Source of the DNA: Gemmatimonadaceae bacterium
GTDB lineage: Bacteria; Gemmatimonadota; Gemmatimonadetes; Gemmatimonadales; Gemmatimonadaceae
DNA: 64,000 nt
Reading direction: 5' to 3'
Assembly: GCA_037721215.1 (NCBI GenBank)
Contig: JBBJNV010000015.1
Span: 35,001 to 99,000 of the forward strand
The notes beneath the pieces are model-generated. The model saw only the letters and a list, made by a program, of their open reading frames with translations. It searched no databases and was not told the origin of the DNA. Shown one piece after another: positions 7,816 to 20,228 of this stretch. Both the position numbers and the translations under genes were made by a program. The first letter of the stretch is position 1. Each line of letters opens with the position of its first letter.

Positions 7816-8940
7816 ATGGCAACTGCTACTCTTCCTGACGCCGAAACTGCCCCAGACACGTTCCCCATCAATGGCACCGACTACGTGGAGTTCTACGTAG
7901 GGAACGCGAAGCAGGCCAGTCATTTTTATCACGGGGCCTTCGGTTTCGATGTCGTCGCCTACAGAGGGCCGGAGACAGGTGTGCGCGACAGAGCGAGTTA
8001 CCTGCTACAGCAGGACAAGGTGCGCATCGTCCTGACGACGTCCATAAAATCGGGAGGGCCGATCGCCGATCATGTCCACCGCCATGGCGATGGAGTGAAG
8101 GACATTGCCCTATGGGTGGACGATACGCGAATGGCGTTCAAGCTTGCCGTCGACCGTGGTGCGTTGCCGGTTCGGGTGCCTGAGGTAATGCAGGATGAGA
8201 ACGGCGAGATCGTGATTGCCGCCATTCGCACTTACGGTGACACCATTCACAGCCTGGTGGAGCGACGCAACTATCGCGGTCTGTTCATGCCCGGTTACGT
8301 GGCAGTGGAGTCGCCACGTCAGTCGGCGCAGGTAGGACTCAAGTACATCGACCACTGTGTCGGCAACGTCGAGCTAGGGGCGATGAACCAATGGGTAGGG
8401 TATTACGCCAATGTGCTGGGATTCACCCAGCTCATATCGTTCGACGACAAGGCCATTTCGACCGAGTATTCGGCTCTGATGTCGAAGGTGGTGGCAAATG
8501 GTAACGGGCGGATAAAGTTTCCGCTGAATGAGCCGGCTGAAGGCAAGAAGAAATCTCAGATCGACGAGTATCTCGAATTTTATGAGGGCCCCGGTGTTCA
8601 GCACATCGCCATCGCTACCGACGACATCATCTCTACTGTGACCCAGCTGCGGGCGCGGGGTGTCGAGTTCCTGCGTGTGCCGGCGACGTACTACGACAGC
8701 GTGCTCGACCGTGTCGGCCATATAGATGAGGACATTGGTCCGCTTCGCGAACTGGGAGTCCTCGTTGACCGGGACGACGAAGGATATCTGCTTCAGATTT
8801 TCACGAAACCGGTCGAGGACAGGCCAACCGTTTTTTACGAGATAATCCAGCGAAAGGGCGCAAAGAGCTTTGGTGCCGGCAACTTCAAGGCGTTGTTCGA
8901 GGCGATTGAGCGCGAACAGGCACTCCGCGGAAATCTGTGA
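7816..8940 (+). CDS. hppD: 4-Hydroxyphenylpyruvate dioxygenase
   Basis: About 374 residues from ATG 7816; the in-frame start at 7777 lacks support. It converts 4-hydroxyphenylpyruvate to homogentisate in tyrosine degradation using Fe(II) and O2. There are two VOC (glyoxalase-like) halves. The iron ligands of the family are visible: His in YIDHCVGNV, His in GPGVQHIAIATDD and Glu in VFYEIIQRKG, followed by the conserved tail GAGNFKALFEAIEREQ. The next gene, 38 bases downstream, is homogentisate dioxygenase, which confirms the pathway assignment over a hydroxymandelate synthase. Confidence 0.96.
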   Translation: MATATLPDAETAPDTFPINGTDYVEFYVGNAKQASHFYHGAFGFDVVAYRGPETGVRDRASYLLQQDKVRIVLTTSIKSGGPIADHVHRHGDGVKDIALWVDDTRMAFKLAVDRGALPVRVPEVMQDENGEIVIAAIRTYGDTIHSLVERRNYRGLFMPGYVAVESPRQSAQVGLKYIDHCVGNVELGAMNQWVGYYANVLGFTQLISFDDKAISTEYSALMSKVVANGNGRIKFPLNEPAEGKKKSQIDEYLEFYEGPGVQHIAIATDDIISTVTQLRARGVEFLRVPATYYDSVLDRVGHIDEDIGPLRELGVLVDRDDEGYLLQIFTKPVEDRPTVFYEIIQRKGAKSFGAGNFKALFEAIEREQALRGNL

Positions 8941-8978
8941 TCGCGTGCCCGACGACATACAACTGAGGAACAACTGAG

Positions 8979-10172
8979 ATGCCACACTATCACACGCTCG
9001 GGTCGATACCACGGAAGCGGCACATTGCGTTCCGCAAGCCGGACGGAGGACTCTACGCCGAGGAGTTGATGGGCCACGAGGGATTTACGGGCACATCGTC
9101 GCTCCTCTACCATGTTTACCCACCGACGACCGTCAAGTCGGTTCGCCGGGTAACCGAAATGAAGTACGTGGCAGATCCTGACCAGACGCTTCATCACCGC
9201 CACTTCCTGACGTCGCGTGTAAAGCCCGGCGGAAGCGCGACGCTCGACCGGATGCCGCTGTTGTTCAATCAGGACATTGCGATGCTGTATGTCGAGCCGG
9301 ACAAACAGGACGAGCACTTTTATCGTAATGCGCAGGCCGACGAGCTTGTCTACGTTGCCAAGGGCGCCGGCGTGCTCGAGTCAGTGTACGGCGACCTTCC
9401 TTATGGCGAAGGCGATTATCTGGTAATCCACCGTGGGATCCTGCATCGTTACCGCATCGATGTGAGCACGGAGCAAACCAAGCTCCTGGTAATGGAAAGC
9501 CGGGGTCATGTGCGGTCCCCGAAGCGGTATCGCAATGAGTTCGGACAGCTGGTCGAGGGGGCGCCGTATTCCGAACGCGATATCAGGCGCCCTCTAGAGC
9601 TGCGGTCACATGACGAAAAGGGAGACTTCCCACTTCTCGTAAAACAATACGACGGAATCAACGAGCTGGTGCTCGATCATCACCCGTTCGACGTCGTCGG
9701 CTGGGACGGTTATTTCTACCCCTGGGCGTTCAACATCCGCGACTTCGAGCCGATCGTCGGCCGGGTTCACCAGCCGCCGCCGGTTCACCAGACATTTCAG
9801 GGCGACGGGTTCGTCGTCTGTTCATTCTGCCCGCGGCCCTACGACTTTCACCCCGAAGCGGTACCGGCGCCCTACAATCACAGCAACGTCGACTCGGACG
9901 AAGTGCTGTATTACGCATCGAGCGAGTTCATGAGCCGGAAGGGCATCGAGTTTGGCAGCATCACGCATCATCCCGATGGCATTCCGCATGGCCCGCATCC
10001 AGGACGCGCGGAGGCGAGTGTGGGAGCCAAATACACAGAAGAGCTGGCGGTGATGATGGACAGCTTCCGTCCGCTGAAGGTTGCGAAAGCGGCGATGTCG
10101 ATCGAGGATCCGGATTATCACAAGTCGTGGCTGGATATTCAACATGAGCAGTTCAGTCCACCGTCGAGCTGA
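8979..10172 (+). CDS. hmgA: Homogentisate 1,2-dioxygenase
   Basis: A cupin-fold Fe(II) enzyme of 397 residues that opens the homogentisate ring to maleylacetoacetate. The conserved core is DVVGWDGYFYPWAFNI, then VHQTFQGDGFVVCSF and PYNHSNVDSDEVLYY (His and Glu ligands), then SITHHPDGIPHGPHPG with the remaining His. It is shorter than the ~440-residue proteobacterial and eukaryotic enzymes, mostly at the N-terminus, so it belongs to a compact bacterial subgroup. It sits between hppD and acetoacetyl-CoA synthetase, all on the same strand with gaps under 50 bases, so probably one operon. Confidence 0.94.
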   Translation: MPHYHTLGSIPRKRHIAFRKPDGGLYAEELMGHEGFTGTSSLLYHVYPPTTVKSVRRVTEMKYVADPDQTLHHRHFLTSRVKPGGSATLDRMPLLFNQDIAMLYVEPDKQDEHFYRNAQADELVYVAKGAGVLESVYGDLPYGEGDYLVIHRGILHRYRIDVSTEQTKLLVMESRGHVRSPKRYRNEFGQLVEGAPYSERDIRRPLELRSHDEKGDFPLLVKQYDGINELVLDHHPFDVVGWDGYFYPWAFNIRDFEPIVGRVHQPPPVHQTFQGDGFVVCSFCPRPYDFHPEAVPAPYNHSNVDSDEVLYYASSEFMSRKGIEFGSITHHPDGIPHGPHPGRAEASVGAKYTEELAVMMDSFRPLKVAKAAMSIEDPDYHKSWLDIQHEQFSPPSS

Positions 10173-10221
10173 GCTCCACTCCGCACGGTAGTCGGCACCA
10201 CACGAGACGGCGGCTGCCTCA

Positions 10222-12252
<2,031 letters not shown>

Positions 12253-12395
12253 GCACTGACGCAGCCGAGTCGCGCCGCCTCTCCCGCCGCGACCGGGAAT
12301 CGACGCTGAGCATGCCCGTGGTTTTCAGCGGGACCACCTCGGTCACCTTCCGCGCCGGGTAATACAGCAGAAAGAACCTGCTTGTCGTAGCCGGC

Positions 12396-13628
12396 TCACG
12401 CGGCTGCGTCAAGGATCGCCCTGACCCTAGCGGGCGACACTTCGGCCGGCCGGGCAACAAACACTCGCAGCCAGCGCGCGCTGCGATAGAGATCTTCGGA
12501 CAGTGCCGGGAGATTCATCGTTCCCGGCCAGCCACCACCAGTAAGCCGTTCCACCCTGCCATCGCGGCGGCGGACGGGAATGTCCAGTCCCAACATCTGA
12601 GTTTTGGCGGGGAAGTCGAGCAGTGCCTCACCCGGTGCCAGCCCGGCGTCATTCGCGATTTCGTCCTCGGCCAGCCGCGTTCGCTCACGATCGGTGGCGA
12701 TCCACTCGCCGAACCCGTCGCCCAGTGTGCTGGCGGGCCATTCGAGCGCGCGCTTGTATAGGCGCCTGCTTCGCAGCGCGTCGAGCAGTGAAGACGGGTG
12801 CGCATGCTCGAGCCGGTGCAGCAGCCCTTCGTCGGTATACGACACGAGCAACGCGGCGTCCACGGCTCCGCCTCGGAGCGCGTCATCCACCATCCTCTTG
12901 TACATCGCGGTCGCGCTGCGTACCGCGTGATGCCAGTACACGTTCCGGTACATCTGGTATTTGGCGAAAAGCAGCGACTCGAGCGCCGAAAGCCCCTTCT
13001 CGTGGACGCCAAGCACAGTCTTACCGGTGTCGGGATCGTTGAGAATCACCATCGAGTTGGTGAGGCGGTCAACATCTATTTCGCCGTATGGCACGCCGCA
13101 CATGAATGCGTCGCGCTTGAGATACTCGATTTGGTCGAGATCGAGGGAGCCGGAGATAAGTCCCTGCAAGGGACTGGAGCTCGTGCCGCGGATGAGCTCG
13201 AAAACACGTTCGGGCGCGTCGGCACCAATTGCCTGACGCAGAATCGAGGCTATCGTCCCCGAGGTTATGAGTGGCCTCGCAACATCTTCGTGGTGGAGCT
13301 GGCCGATCTCTTCGAGGGCGTGCGAAAACGGGTAGTGTCCGACATCGTGCAGGAGGGCTGCCGCGCGAACCACCGTCTGTTCTTCGGTCGCGCTGCCAGT
13401 GCTGCCGTCCTCCTCAGCCAACAGCGCGAGTGCGCCACGCGACAAATGATACGCGCCGAGTGCGTGCTCGAAGCGGGAGTGAGTCGCCCCCGGGTAAACG
13501 AGATACGCGAGGCCAAGCTGTCGGACGTAACGCAGGCGCTGAAAAATATCCGTGTCGATGAGGCTGAGAGTCAGCTCATCGACACGGATGTTGTTCCAGA
13601 GAGGGTCGCGCAGAATTTCAAATCGCAT
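12396..13628 (-). CDS. HD-domain phosphohydrolase (SAMHD1/YwfO-like)
   Basis: A 410-residue HD-superfamily protein. The family N-terminus is clear: DPLWNNIRVDELTLSLIDT, then LVYPGATHSRFEHALGAYH with the first metal His, then LHDVGHYPFSHALE with the His-Asp pair and downstream His. Relatives hydrolyse deoxynucleoside triphosphates (SAMHD1, YwfO/EF1143 type), so a role in nucleotide pool control is likely but unproven. It starts 15 bases after the pckA stop on the same strand, so it is probably the third gene of a maeB-pckA-HD transcript. The 143 bases between its stop and the convergent acetoacetyl-CoA synthetase hold no gene I can support. Confidence 0.85.
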   Translation of the reverse strand: MRFEILRDPLWNNIRVDELTLSLIDTDIFQRLRYVRQLGLAYLVYPGATHSRFEHALGAYHLSRGALALLAEEDGSTGSATEEQTVVRAAALLHDVGHYPFSHALEEIGQLHHEDVARPLITSGTIASILRQAIGADAPERVFELIRGTSSSPLQGLISGSLDLDQIEYLKRDAFMCGVPYGEIDVDRLTNSMVILNDPDTGKTVLGVHEKGLSALESLLFAKYQMYRNVYWHHAVRSATAMYKRMVDDALRGGAVDAALLVSYTDEGLLHRLEHAHPSSLLDALRSRRLYKRALEWPASTLGDGFGEWIATDRERTRLAEDEIANDAGLAPGEALLDFPAKTQMLGLDIPVRRRDGRVERLTGGGWPGTMNLPALSEDLYRSARWLRVFVARPAEVSPARVRAILDAAA

Positions 13629-13643
13629 GCGCGACGGGCTCTG

Positions 13644-15266
13644 CTATTCCTTCGGACCCGCGTTTTTGATCGCTTCTCCCGCACTGCTGAATCTCTCGAA
13701 GTTCGCGCGAAACATTCCGGCCAGCTTTTTCGCTTGCGCATCGTAAGCGGCTGGATCGCTCCATGTGTCACGGGTTTTCAGGATCGATGGCGGAACATCC
13801 GGAACGGCCGTCGGTACCGCGAGACCAAAAACAGGATCGAGCTCGTCAGGCGTACCGTCGAGGGAGCCGGATAGCGCGGCCCGGACCATCGCGCGTGTGT
13901 AGCTGAGCTTCATCCGCTTGCCGACGCCGTATGCGCCACCGCTCCACCCCGTGTTCACAAGCCAGACTTTCGACTTGTGTTCCCTCAGCAGATCGCCGAG
14001 CATGTCGGCGTACTTCGTCGGCGGCCAGACGAGAAAGACAGCTCCGAAGCAGGCGCTGAAAGTCGCCTGTGGCTCGGTCACTCCACGCTCGGTGCCGGCG
14101 ACCTTTGCCGTATACCCGGAGAGGAAATAGTACATCGCCTGTTCCGGGGTGAGGCGCGCAATCGGAGGGAGAACCCCAAATGCATCGGCAGTGAGGAAGA
14201 TGACATTCCTCGGGTGCCCACCGCGGCCATCAGGCACGTTGTTGGGGATGTAGCTGAGCGGATAGGAAGCGCGCGTGTTCTCGGTGATAGATTGATCGTC
14301 GAATTTCACCTGTTTTGTCGTCGGGTCGAGTACGACGTTCTCGAGAATGGTGCCGAACATCTGCGTCGTCCGGTAAATGTCAGGCTCGCTCTCCGGGGAG
14401 AGGTTGATCACCTTGGCGTAGCAACCGCCTTCAAAATTGAACACCCCATTTTTCGACCACCCGTGCTCGTCGTCGCCAATGAGAGACCTCTCCGGATCGG
14501 CGGAAAGCGTAGTCTTGCCGGTGCCTGACAGGCCGAAGAACAATGCCGTCTCTCCATCGCTGCCGGTATTGGCCGAGCAATGCATCGAAAGCAACCCGTC
14601 TTTCGGCAGCAGGTAATTCATCACCGTGAACATGGATTTCTTCAGCTCGCCCGCGTAGCGCGTACCGCCGATCAGGATCGTCCGTTCCGCAATGTGAAGG
14701 ACGATGAATGTTCCGGTGCGGGTTCCGTGACGCGACGGGTCGGCCTGGAATTCCGGAGCGTGCAGAACGGTGAAATTGGGGTCGAAAGTCGGAAGATCAG
14801 TCAGTTCCGGCCTGATGAACATGTTGCGCACAAATGCCATGTGCCAGGCATTCGGGGACACATAGCGAACCGACAGCCTGTGCGAAGAATCTGCGCCGCA
14901 GTAGAGATCCTCGACAAACAGCTCGTCGCGACTGTCGAGGTGCACGCGCACATCCGCCAGCAACGCCTCGTAATGGTCTGGCGAAATCGGCTGATTGACC
15001 TTGCCCCATTCGACGTCGTTCTCCGATGACGGCTCGCGGACGACGAACTTGTCGTTCGGAGAACGCCCGGTATGGGGCGACGTCACCGCGACAAAGGGCC
15101 CCATCGCTGCAAACTCGCCCTCTCCGCGTCTCGAGGCAGCCTGCATCAGCTCAGGCGAGATCAGGTTCCAGTGCACCTCGCCCGACGGCTTCAATCCCTG
15201 GCGGCCAAGTCCGACATTGCTCTCACGAACCGCGGAAGCAGGTTCCATTTTCAGCTCAGTTGCCAT
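13644..15266 (-). CDS. pckA: Phosphoenolpyruvate carboxykinase (ATP)
   Basis: A 540-residue ATP-type PEPCK that converts oxaloacetate and ATP to PEP, CO2 and ADP, the first step of gluconeogenesis. The kinase-1a loop GLSGTGKTTLSADP and kinase-2 LIGDDEHGW are intact, along with the conserved SPHTGRSPNDKFVV near the N-terminus and NTGWSGGAYGVGKRMK near the C-terminus. GAGGAGT eight bases ahead of ATG 15266 fixes the start. It follows the malic enzyme gene by 36 bases on the same strand, grouping two enzymes of the C4-to-C3 node. Confidence 0.97.
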   Translation of the reverse strand: MATELKMEPASAVRESNVGLGRQGLKPSGEVHWNLISPELMQAASRRGEGEFAAMGPFVAVTSPHTGRSPNDKFVVREPSSENDVEWGKVNQPISPDHYEALLADVRVHLDSRDELFVEDLYCGADSSHRLSVRYVSPNAWHMAFVRNMFIRPELTDLPTFDPNFTVLHAPEFQADPSRHGTRTGTFIVLHIAERTILIGGTRYAGELKKSMFTVMNYLLPKDGLLSMHCSANTGSDGETALFFGLSGTGKTTLSADPERSLIGDDEHGWSKNGVFNFEGGCYAKVINLSPESEPDIYRTTQMFGTILENVVLDPTTKQVKFDDQSITENTRASYPLSYIPNNVPDGRGGHPRNVIFLTADAFGVLPPIARLTPEQAMYYFLSGYTAKVAGTERGVTEPQATFSACFGAVFLVWPPTKYADMLGDLLREHKSKVWLVNTGWSGGAYGVGKRMKLSYTRAMVRAALSGSLDGTPDELDPVFGLAVPTAVPDVPPSILKTRDTWSDPAAYDAQAKKLAGMFRANFERFSSAGEAIKNAGPKE

Positions 15267-15302
15267 GTGCGCTACTCCTCTTCTGCAAATAAGTTTTTGG
15301 GA

Positions 15303-17573
15303 TCAAAGCTCACGGCTGCGACCGCCGCTCGTGCGCTCCTGCGCGTCCATCACTGCAACTGCCGCCATGTTGACGATGTCCTGCACGTCGGCTCCCCGCT
15401 CGAGCACATGCACCGGCCGGTTCATTCCGACAAGAATGGGGCCGATAGCGGCCGCTCCCCCCAGGTGATTGAGCAACTTGTACGCAATGTTGCCTGCGCT
15501 CAGGTTTGGAAATATCAGAACGTTGGCCCGCTCGCTGAGTGAGCTGAAAGGATATGCCGACTTCAGGAGGTCTTCATCGAGCGCGGTGTCGGCCTGCATC
15601 TCTCCATCCACGACAATCGACGGATCCAGCTCGCGCAACAACTGCACCGCCCGAGCCATTTTCTCCGTCTCAGGGTGCCTTACAGATCCGAAGTTGGAGA
15701 AAGAAAGCATCGCGATTCGCGGCGTGATCCCGAAAGTACGAACGATCCGGCCAGCCGAGTATGCGATCTGCGCAAGCTGCTCGGCGGACGGATCGATATT
15801 GACTGTCGTATCCCCGCAAAAGATAACATGTTTATCAAATACGAGCATGTAGAGGCCGCTCACGACTTCGGCCCGTGGATGCGGTCCGATCACCTGGAGC
15901 GCCGGGCGGATGGTTTCCGGATAGTGCATGTTCACGCCCGATACGAGCGCGTCGGCGTCGCCGCACGCAACCATGACAGATCCGAAGTAGTTGCCATTGA
16001 AAAGAAGCTGGTGCGCTTCGCCATGGCTGAGTCCCTTGCGCTGGCGGCGCCGCCACAGGTAGTCGGCGTAAGCATCGCGGCGTGTTGACGTCGCTGGATC
16101 CTCGATCGCGATGTCGGCAAGCGGTATCGAGCTCTCCCGTGCTATCCGCCTGATCGACTCGGGATTGCCCAGCAGAACCGGGAAGGCAATTCCTTCATCG
16201 ACGAGCATCTGCGCGGCGCGGATGACTTTCGGCTCTTCTCCCTCCGGGAACACCACCCGCTTCGGGTCTCGCACCGCACGGTTGATGATGCCGCGGATGA
16301 TTCCGCGCGCGCGTCCAAGCCGGACCTCGAGCTTCTCGCGGTAGTCGTCGAGATCGATGAACTCCTTAGTCACTCCTGTCGCCACCGCCGCCCACGCCAC
16401 AGCGGGCGCGACCCAAAGCAGAATCCGCGGATCGAAGGGGAACGGAATGAGGTAGTCGGGACCAAACCTCACCGAGCGCAAACCGTAGAGGCGCGAGACG
16501 CTTTCCGGAACGTCCTCCTTCGCGAGAAGTGCGAGTGCGCGCGTGGCTGCCATCTTCATGGCTTCATTCACCTCGGTGGCGCGCACGTCCAGCGCACCGC
16601 GGAAGATGAAAGGGAACCCAAGCACGTTGTTCACCTGGTTTGGATAGTCGGACCGGCCGGTGGCGACAATTGCGTCGGGCCGCACCTGGCGGACGATATC
16701 CGGCAGAATTTCGGGCTCGGGATTCGCGAGCGCGAACACTATCGGGCGGTTCGCCATTCTCGCGATCATCTCTCCCGTCACGGCTCCGGCTACCGACAGC
16801 CCGACGAACACGTCCGCGTCGACCAGAGCATCGGCGATACTGCGTGCTGTCGTTTCGCTTGCGAACCGCGCCTTGTAACGATCCATTTCGCCCGGCCGGC
16901 CGGCATAGACGACACCCTGCCGATCGGTGAGGAGGATGTTCTCGCGGCGAACGCCGAGTCTCACGTAATGCTCGGCCGTGGAAATCGCTGCGGCGCCCGC
17001 CCCCGAGAAAACGCATCTGACCGTCGCGATATCCCTGCCCGTCAACTCGAGAGCGTTGATCAGTGCAGCCCCGGAGATGATCGCGGTTCCATGCTGGTCG
17101 TCGTGAAAGACGGGGATGTTCATCGTCTCCCGCAGCTTCTCCTCGATGTAGAAGCAATCGGGTGCGCGGATATCTTCGAGATTTATCCCGCCGACCGTAG
17201 GCTCCAACAGCTGACAGAACCGGATGACGTCGTCGGGATTCTCAGACCCGACTTCCAGATCGAATACATCGAGATCTGCGAACTGCTTGAACAGATTCGC
17301 CTTGCCTTCCATCACCGGTTTGGACGCCAGCGCGCCAATATTGCCGAGTCCGAGCACTGCAGTGCCGTTGGTGACTACGGCAACGAGATTTCCGCGGGCG
17401 GTGTACTTGTAGACATCCTCCGGATTGTCTCGAATTTCAAGACATGGCGCCGCAACACCGGGCGAGTATGCAAGCGCCAGGTCACGCTGGTTGTTGAGAG
17501 GCTTGGTAGGGACGACGGCGATTTTTCCGGGCCGTCCCGACGAGTGATAATCGAGGGCGTCTTGACGCTTCAT
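15303..17573 (-). CDS. maeB: NADP-dependent malic enzyme with phosphotransacetylase-like domain
   Basis: A 756-residue MaeB-type malic enzyme that decarboxylates malate to pyruvate. The N-terminal ~430 residues are the malic enzyme, with [37 protein letters not shown] (partly) and [21 protein letters not shown]-terminal phosphotransacetylase-like domain (~residues 435-756, starting near [19 protein letters not shown]) serves a regulatory role in characterised MaeB enzymes by sensing acetyl-CoA. It is the first gene of a minus-strand run with pckA and the HD protein. Together with PckA it supports growth on C4 acids, and it could also use fumarate made in tyrosine breakdown. Confidence 0.95.
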   Translation of the reverse strand: MKRQDALDYHSSGRPGKIAVVPTKPLNNQRDLALAYSPGVAAPCLEIRDNPEDVYKYTARGNLVAVVTNGTAVLGLGNIGALASKPVMEGKANLFKQFADLDVFDLEVGSENPDDVIRFCQLLEPTVGGINLEDIRAPDCFYIEEKLRETMNIPVFHDDQHGTAIISGAALINALELTGRDIATVRCVFSGAGAAAISTAEHYVRLGVRRENILLTDRQGVVYAGRPGEMDRYKARFASETTARSIADALVDADVFVGLSVAGAVTGEMIARMANRPIVFALANPEPEILPDIVRQVRPDAIVATGRSDYPNQVNNVLGFPFIFRGALDVRATEVNEAMKMAATRALALLAKEDVPESVSRLYGLRSVRFGPDYLIPFPFDPRILLWVAPAVAWAAVATGVTKEFIDLDDYREKLEVRLGRARGIIRGIINRAVRDPKRVVFPEGEEPKVIRAAQMLVDEGIAFPVLLGNPESIRRIARESSIPLADIAIEDPATSTRRDAYADYLWRRRQRKGLSHGEAHQLLFNGNYFGSVMVACGDADALVSGVNMHYPETIRPALQVIGPHPRAEVVSGLYMLVFDKHVIFCGDTTVNIDPSAEQLAQIAYSAGRIVRTFGITPRIAMLSFSNFGSVRHPETEKMARAVQLLRELDPSIVVDGEMQADTALDEDLLKSAYPFSSLSERANVLIFPNLSAGNIAYKLLNHLGGAAAIGPILVGMNRPVHVLERGADVQDIVNMAAVAVMDAQERTSGGRSREL

Positions 17574-17642
17574 GATACCGCAACTTACGGGCAGTCATTG
17601 AGTTTGGGCACCGCTCGCCAGCCGCCAGCGCCGCTGACGCCG

Positions 17643-18467
17643 CTAACGCCGCTGCGCCAGCCGTACGAAGAAACCGACGAGTGCAAGCGCACCCGAAACG
17701 GCGATAATGGCCGGTCCGGACGGCAGGTCGAACGGGACGGATAACGTGAAGCCGAGAACGCCCGCAAGCAACGCCGACATAACTGACCAGAAAAACGTCC
17801 CGCCCATGGTTCGTGAAACGAGCAACCCCGTGACCGCCGGCAACACGAGGAAATTGAATACGAGCATCACGCCGGCAAACTGCATCGCGAACGCAATCAC
17901 CAGGCCGAGCGTGAGGTACAGGAACAGATTCCAGAATCCGGCGCGGAAGCCCAGAGTGCTAGCGGTCTCGCGATCAAAAGAAACGAAAAGAAACTCCTTA
18001 TAGAAAATTATGTGCGCGAGCAGAACTGGAATGGCGACAGCCAGCAGCACAATCGTGTCCCCACGGGTTATCCCCAGGATGTTGCCATGGAGGAACAAGT
18101 CATGCGCCTCCCCCGCGGCGGCCTTGGAGATAAGCAGGATGCCGGCGGCGCCCGCCACAGCGTATGTGACGCCGATCGTTGCATCGGGCGGAATGCGCCC
18201 GCGTCCGCTGCCGGAACCGAAGAACAGTACTCCCGCGAGTGTGACCATCAGCGAAACCGCGATTGGATGCGTGGTGAGGCCCATGGCGAAGCCCTGGCCG
18301 GCCAGCCAGAGCGCGAGGGCAATGCCGGCAGACGAAAGCTCGGCGAGCGCGGCACCGACAAACACAATGCGCCGAAGAACGACATACACACCGAGCACGC
18401 TGCATGCTGCCGCAATCACCAGGGTCCCGTAGAGCGATTCCCGAAAGAGCAGAACGGTGTCAATCAA
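17643..18467 (-). CDS. Zinc/manganese ABC transporter permease
   Basis: A 274-residue ABC-3 (ZnuB/MntB) permease with about eight hydrophobic helices. Its N-terminus (SLYGTLVIAAACSVLGVYVV) is followed by the family segment VFVGAALAELSSAGIALALW. It carries the metal from the periplasmic binding protein across the inner membrane, powered by the ATPase encoded just upstream, whose stop it overlaps by 8 bases. The protein ends in a short basic tail. The 69 bases between this gene and the upstream edge of maeB contain short GCCGCT-rich repeats and no gene. Confidence 0.93.
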   Translation of the reverse strand: MIDTVLLFRESLYGTLVIAAACSVLGVYVVLRRIVFVGAALAELSSAGIALALWLAGQGFAMGLTTHPIAVSLMVTLAGVLFFGSGSGRGRIPPDATIGVTYAVAGAAGILLISKAAAGEAHDLFLHGNILGITRGDTIVLLAVAIPVLLAHIIFYKEFLFVSFDRETASTLGFRAGFWNLFLYLTLGLVIAFAMQFAGVMLVFNFLVLPAVTGLLVSRTMGGTFFWSVMSALLAGVLGFTLSVPFDLPSGPAIIAVSGALALVGFFVRLAQRR

Positions 18468-19281
18468 TTGCTGCGCTCACCGCCATATCCGCTCGAGGCG
18501 GAGACGCGCCCGGAGGTGGAGCTTCCGGCGCCAGTGGCTCGCGCCTGGCGACAACGATGCGGTGGCCGTTCACGCAGTCTACGTCCACCGGAATACCATA
18601 CATGTCGCTCAGCACTGATGACGACATGATCTCGCCTACCGTACCAATTCTGAACCCACCGTTCATCACCAGCGCTATCCGCTCGACGTAGTTCGCCACT
18701 TCATTCAAGGCGTGACTCACCATCAGCACCGTCAGTCCGTCGCGTTCGTGGAGCTGTCGGACAAGTCCGAGGATCTGCGTAGTGGAAACGAGGTCCATGC
18801 CGTTGGTTGGCTCGTCCAGAATGAGAACATTGGGATCGCCTACCAGCGCCCGCGCGATGAGCGTGCGCTGTTTCTGTCCTCCCGAAAGCGCGTTCAAGGG
18901 TTGTTCGGCGAGCTCCAGAATCCCCACGTGTTCCAGCGCCGCGTGAGCAAGGTCACGATCCTTTCGGCCGGGCCTTCTGCCAAGTCCGACTCGGTCGTAG
19001 CGGCCCATCATGACAACGTCCTGCACTTTGAGTGGAAAGTTATAGTCCACCTGATCCCTCTGGGGGACGTATCCGTAGCGCAATCCCGGCGCGTGGGTTA
19101 CGGTGCCGCCAATGGGGTTCAGCGATTTCAGGATCGCACGCAGGATTGTTGTCTTGCCGGAGCCGTTCGGCCCGACGATCCCGAGAAAATCACCCTCGGG
19201 AATCGAAAATGTCAGCTTCGAAAGGATGACGCGACGCCCGTAGCCTAATGTCGCGTTGTCGAACGACACTAGGGCCGTCAC
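18460..19281 (-). CDS. Zinc/manganese ABC transporter ATP-binding protein
   Basis: A 273-residue ABC ATPase of the ZnuC/MntB type. Walker A is GPNGSGKTTILRAILK (residues ~37-52), the Q-loop region is GYVPQRDQVDYNFP, the signature is LSGGQKQRTLIARAL, and Walker B is VLILDEPTNGMD followed by MVSHALNEV. It overlaps the permease gene by 8 bases downstream and the binding-protein gene by 4 bases upstream, so the three are translationally linked. An unusual Pro/Ala-rich C-terminal tail of about 25 residues (EAPPPGASPPRA) extends beyond the ABC fold. Confidence 0.94.
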   Translation of the reverse strand: MTALVSFDNATLGYGRRVILSKLTFSIPEGDFLGIVGPNGSGKTTILRAILKSLNPIGGTVTHAPGLRYGYVPQRDQVDYNFPLKVQDVVMMGRYDRVGLGRRPGRKDRDLAHAALEHVGILELAEQPLNALSGGQKQRTLIARALVGDPNVLILDEPTNGMDLVSTTQILGLVRQLHERDGLTVLMVSHALNEVANYVERIALVMNGGFRIGTVGEIMSSSVLSDMYGIPVDVDCVNGHRIVVARREPLAPEAPPPGASPPRADMAVSAAID

Positions 19282-20198
19282 CGGACTGCCGCCGCCACCT
19301 GCTGAATGTCCGAGCTGAGGAGCTGTACGTAGTCGTTGATGCCTTTCGCTCCGCCGACCGAGGGGGGCAGCATCAGCACTTTGATGCCGGTTTTGCGGGC
19401 GACGAAATCAGCGGTCTTCCGGTCGTAGAACGGCTCCATGATGATCGCCTTTGCTCCCGTGCGCTTGATGGTCTGGATCAGGCCGGCAATGTGCGACGGC
19501 GAAGGTGGAACGCCAGGCTTTGGCTCGATGAACCCGACGATGTTCATGCGGGTGAACTGGGCGAAGTACCTCCAGCTCGTGTGCCACGCGACGACTGGCT
19601 TTCCCGCGATAATAGCGAGAGCCGGTTTCCAGGTACGCTGGGCGGCGTCGAGCTTACCTTCGAAAGCGCGCGTGTTGGCGGAGTACGCCGCCGCGTTCTT
19701 CGGATCCAAGTCGCTGAATCGCTTCTGGAACAGGCGTGCAATGCGCCGCCCGTTTTCGGGGTGAAGCCAGTAATGCGGATTGCCAAGTGCGTGAACGTCG
19801 CCCTGACTTCGGTCGACGTCTCCTGCAGGCACATCCAGCAGGGGGACAGCCGAAGACACATCTACATATCCGACAGAGCCAGGCCGGATCTTCGGATTGC
19901 GCGCGCCGTCGAGCAGGAGTGGCATCCATCCAACTTCAAGGCCGAGGCCGACGAACGCCCACACATCGGCATTCCGAAGCTGGAGAACGAAGCTCGGCTT
20001 CGCTTCAACGAAATGCGGGTCCTGGTATCCCTCGCTGACATGGCGTGTCGTGACCATTCTTCCGCCTACTTCCGAGGCGATTTCCGCAAGGTCAGAGGTG
20101 CTGGTTACAACCTTCAGCTGGGCGCTTGCGGTATTACCGGTGATAGCGATCGCCAACACGGCGACCAGCCATCCGCGCATGAAAAATTGTCTTTTCAT
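19278..20198 (-). CDS. Zinc/manganese-binding periplasmic protein (cluster A-I)
   Basis: A 306-residue ZnuA/PsaA-type metal-binding protein with signal peptide (WLVAVLAIAITGNTASAQ). The core has LKVVTSTSDLAEIASEVGG, the metal-ligand region NPHYWLHPENG, a second His in PVVAWHTSWRYFAQF and the acidic ligand side EPFYDRKTADFVARKTG. There is no long His-rich loop, so zinc and manganese cannot be separated from the sequence. The associated outer-membrane barrel and Cys/His-rich protein upstream point to zinc or another transition metal. It precedes the ATPase gene with a 4-base overlap. Confidence 0.9.
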   Translation of the reverse strand: MKRQFFMRGWLVAVLAIAITGNTASAQLKVVTSTSDLAEIASEVGGRMVTTRHVSEGYQDPHFVEAKPSFVLQLRNADVWAFVGLGLEVGWMPLLLDGARNPKIRPGSVGYVDVSSAVPLLDVPAGDVDRSQGDVHALGNPHYWLHPENGRRIARLFQKRFSDLDPKNAAAYSANTRAFEGKLDAAQRTWKPALAIIAGKPVVAWHTSWRYFAQFTRMNIVGFIEPKPGVPPSPSHIAGLIQTIKRTGAKAIIMEPFYDRKTADFVARKTGIKVLMLPPSVGGAKGINDYVQLLSSDIQQVAAAVR

Positions 20199-20228
20199 TT
20201 TATTACTGCTCCAGAGAATGGGTAGAAA

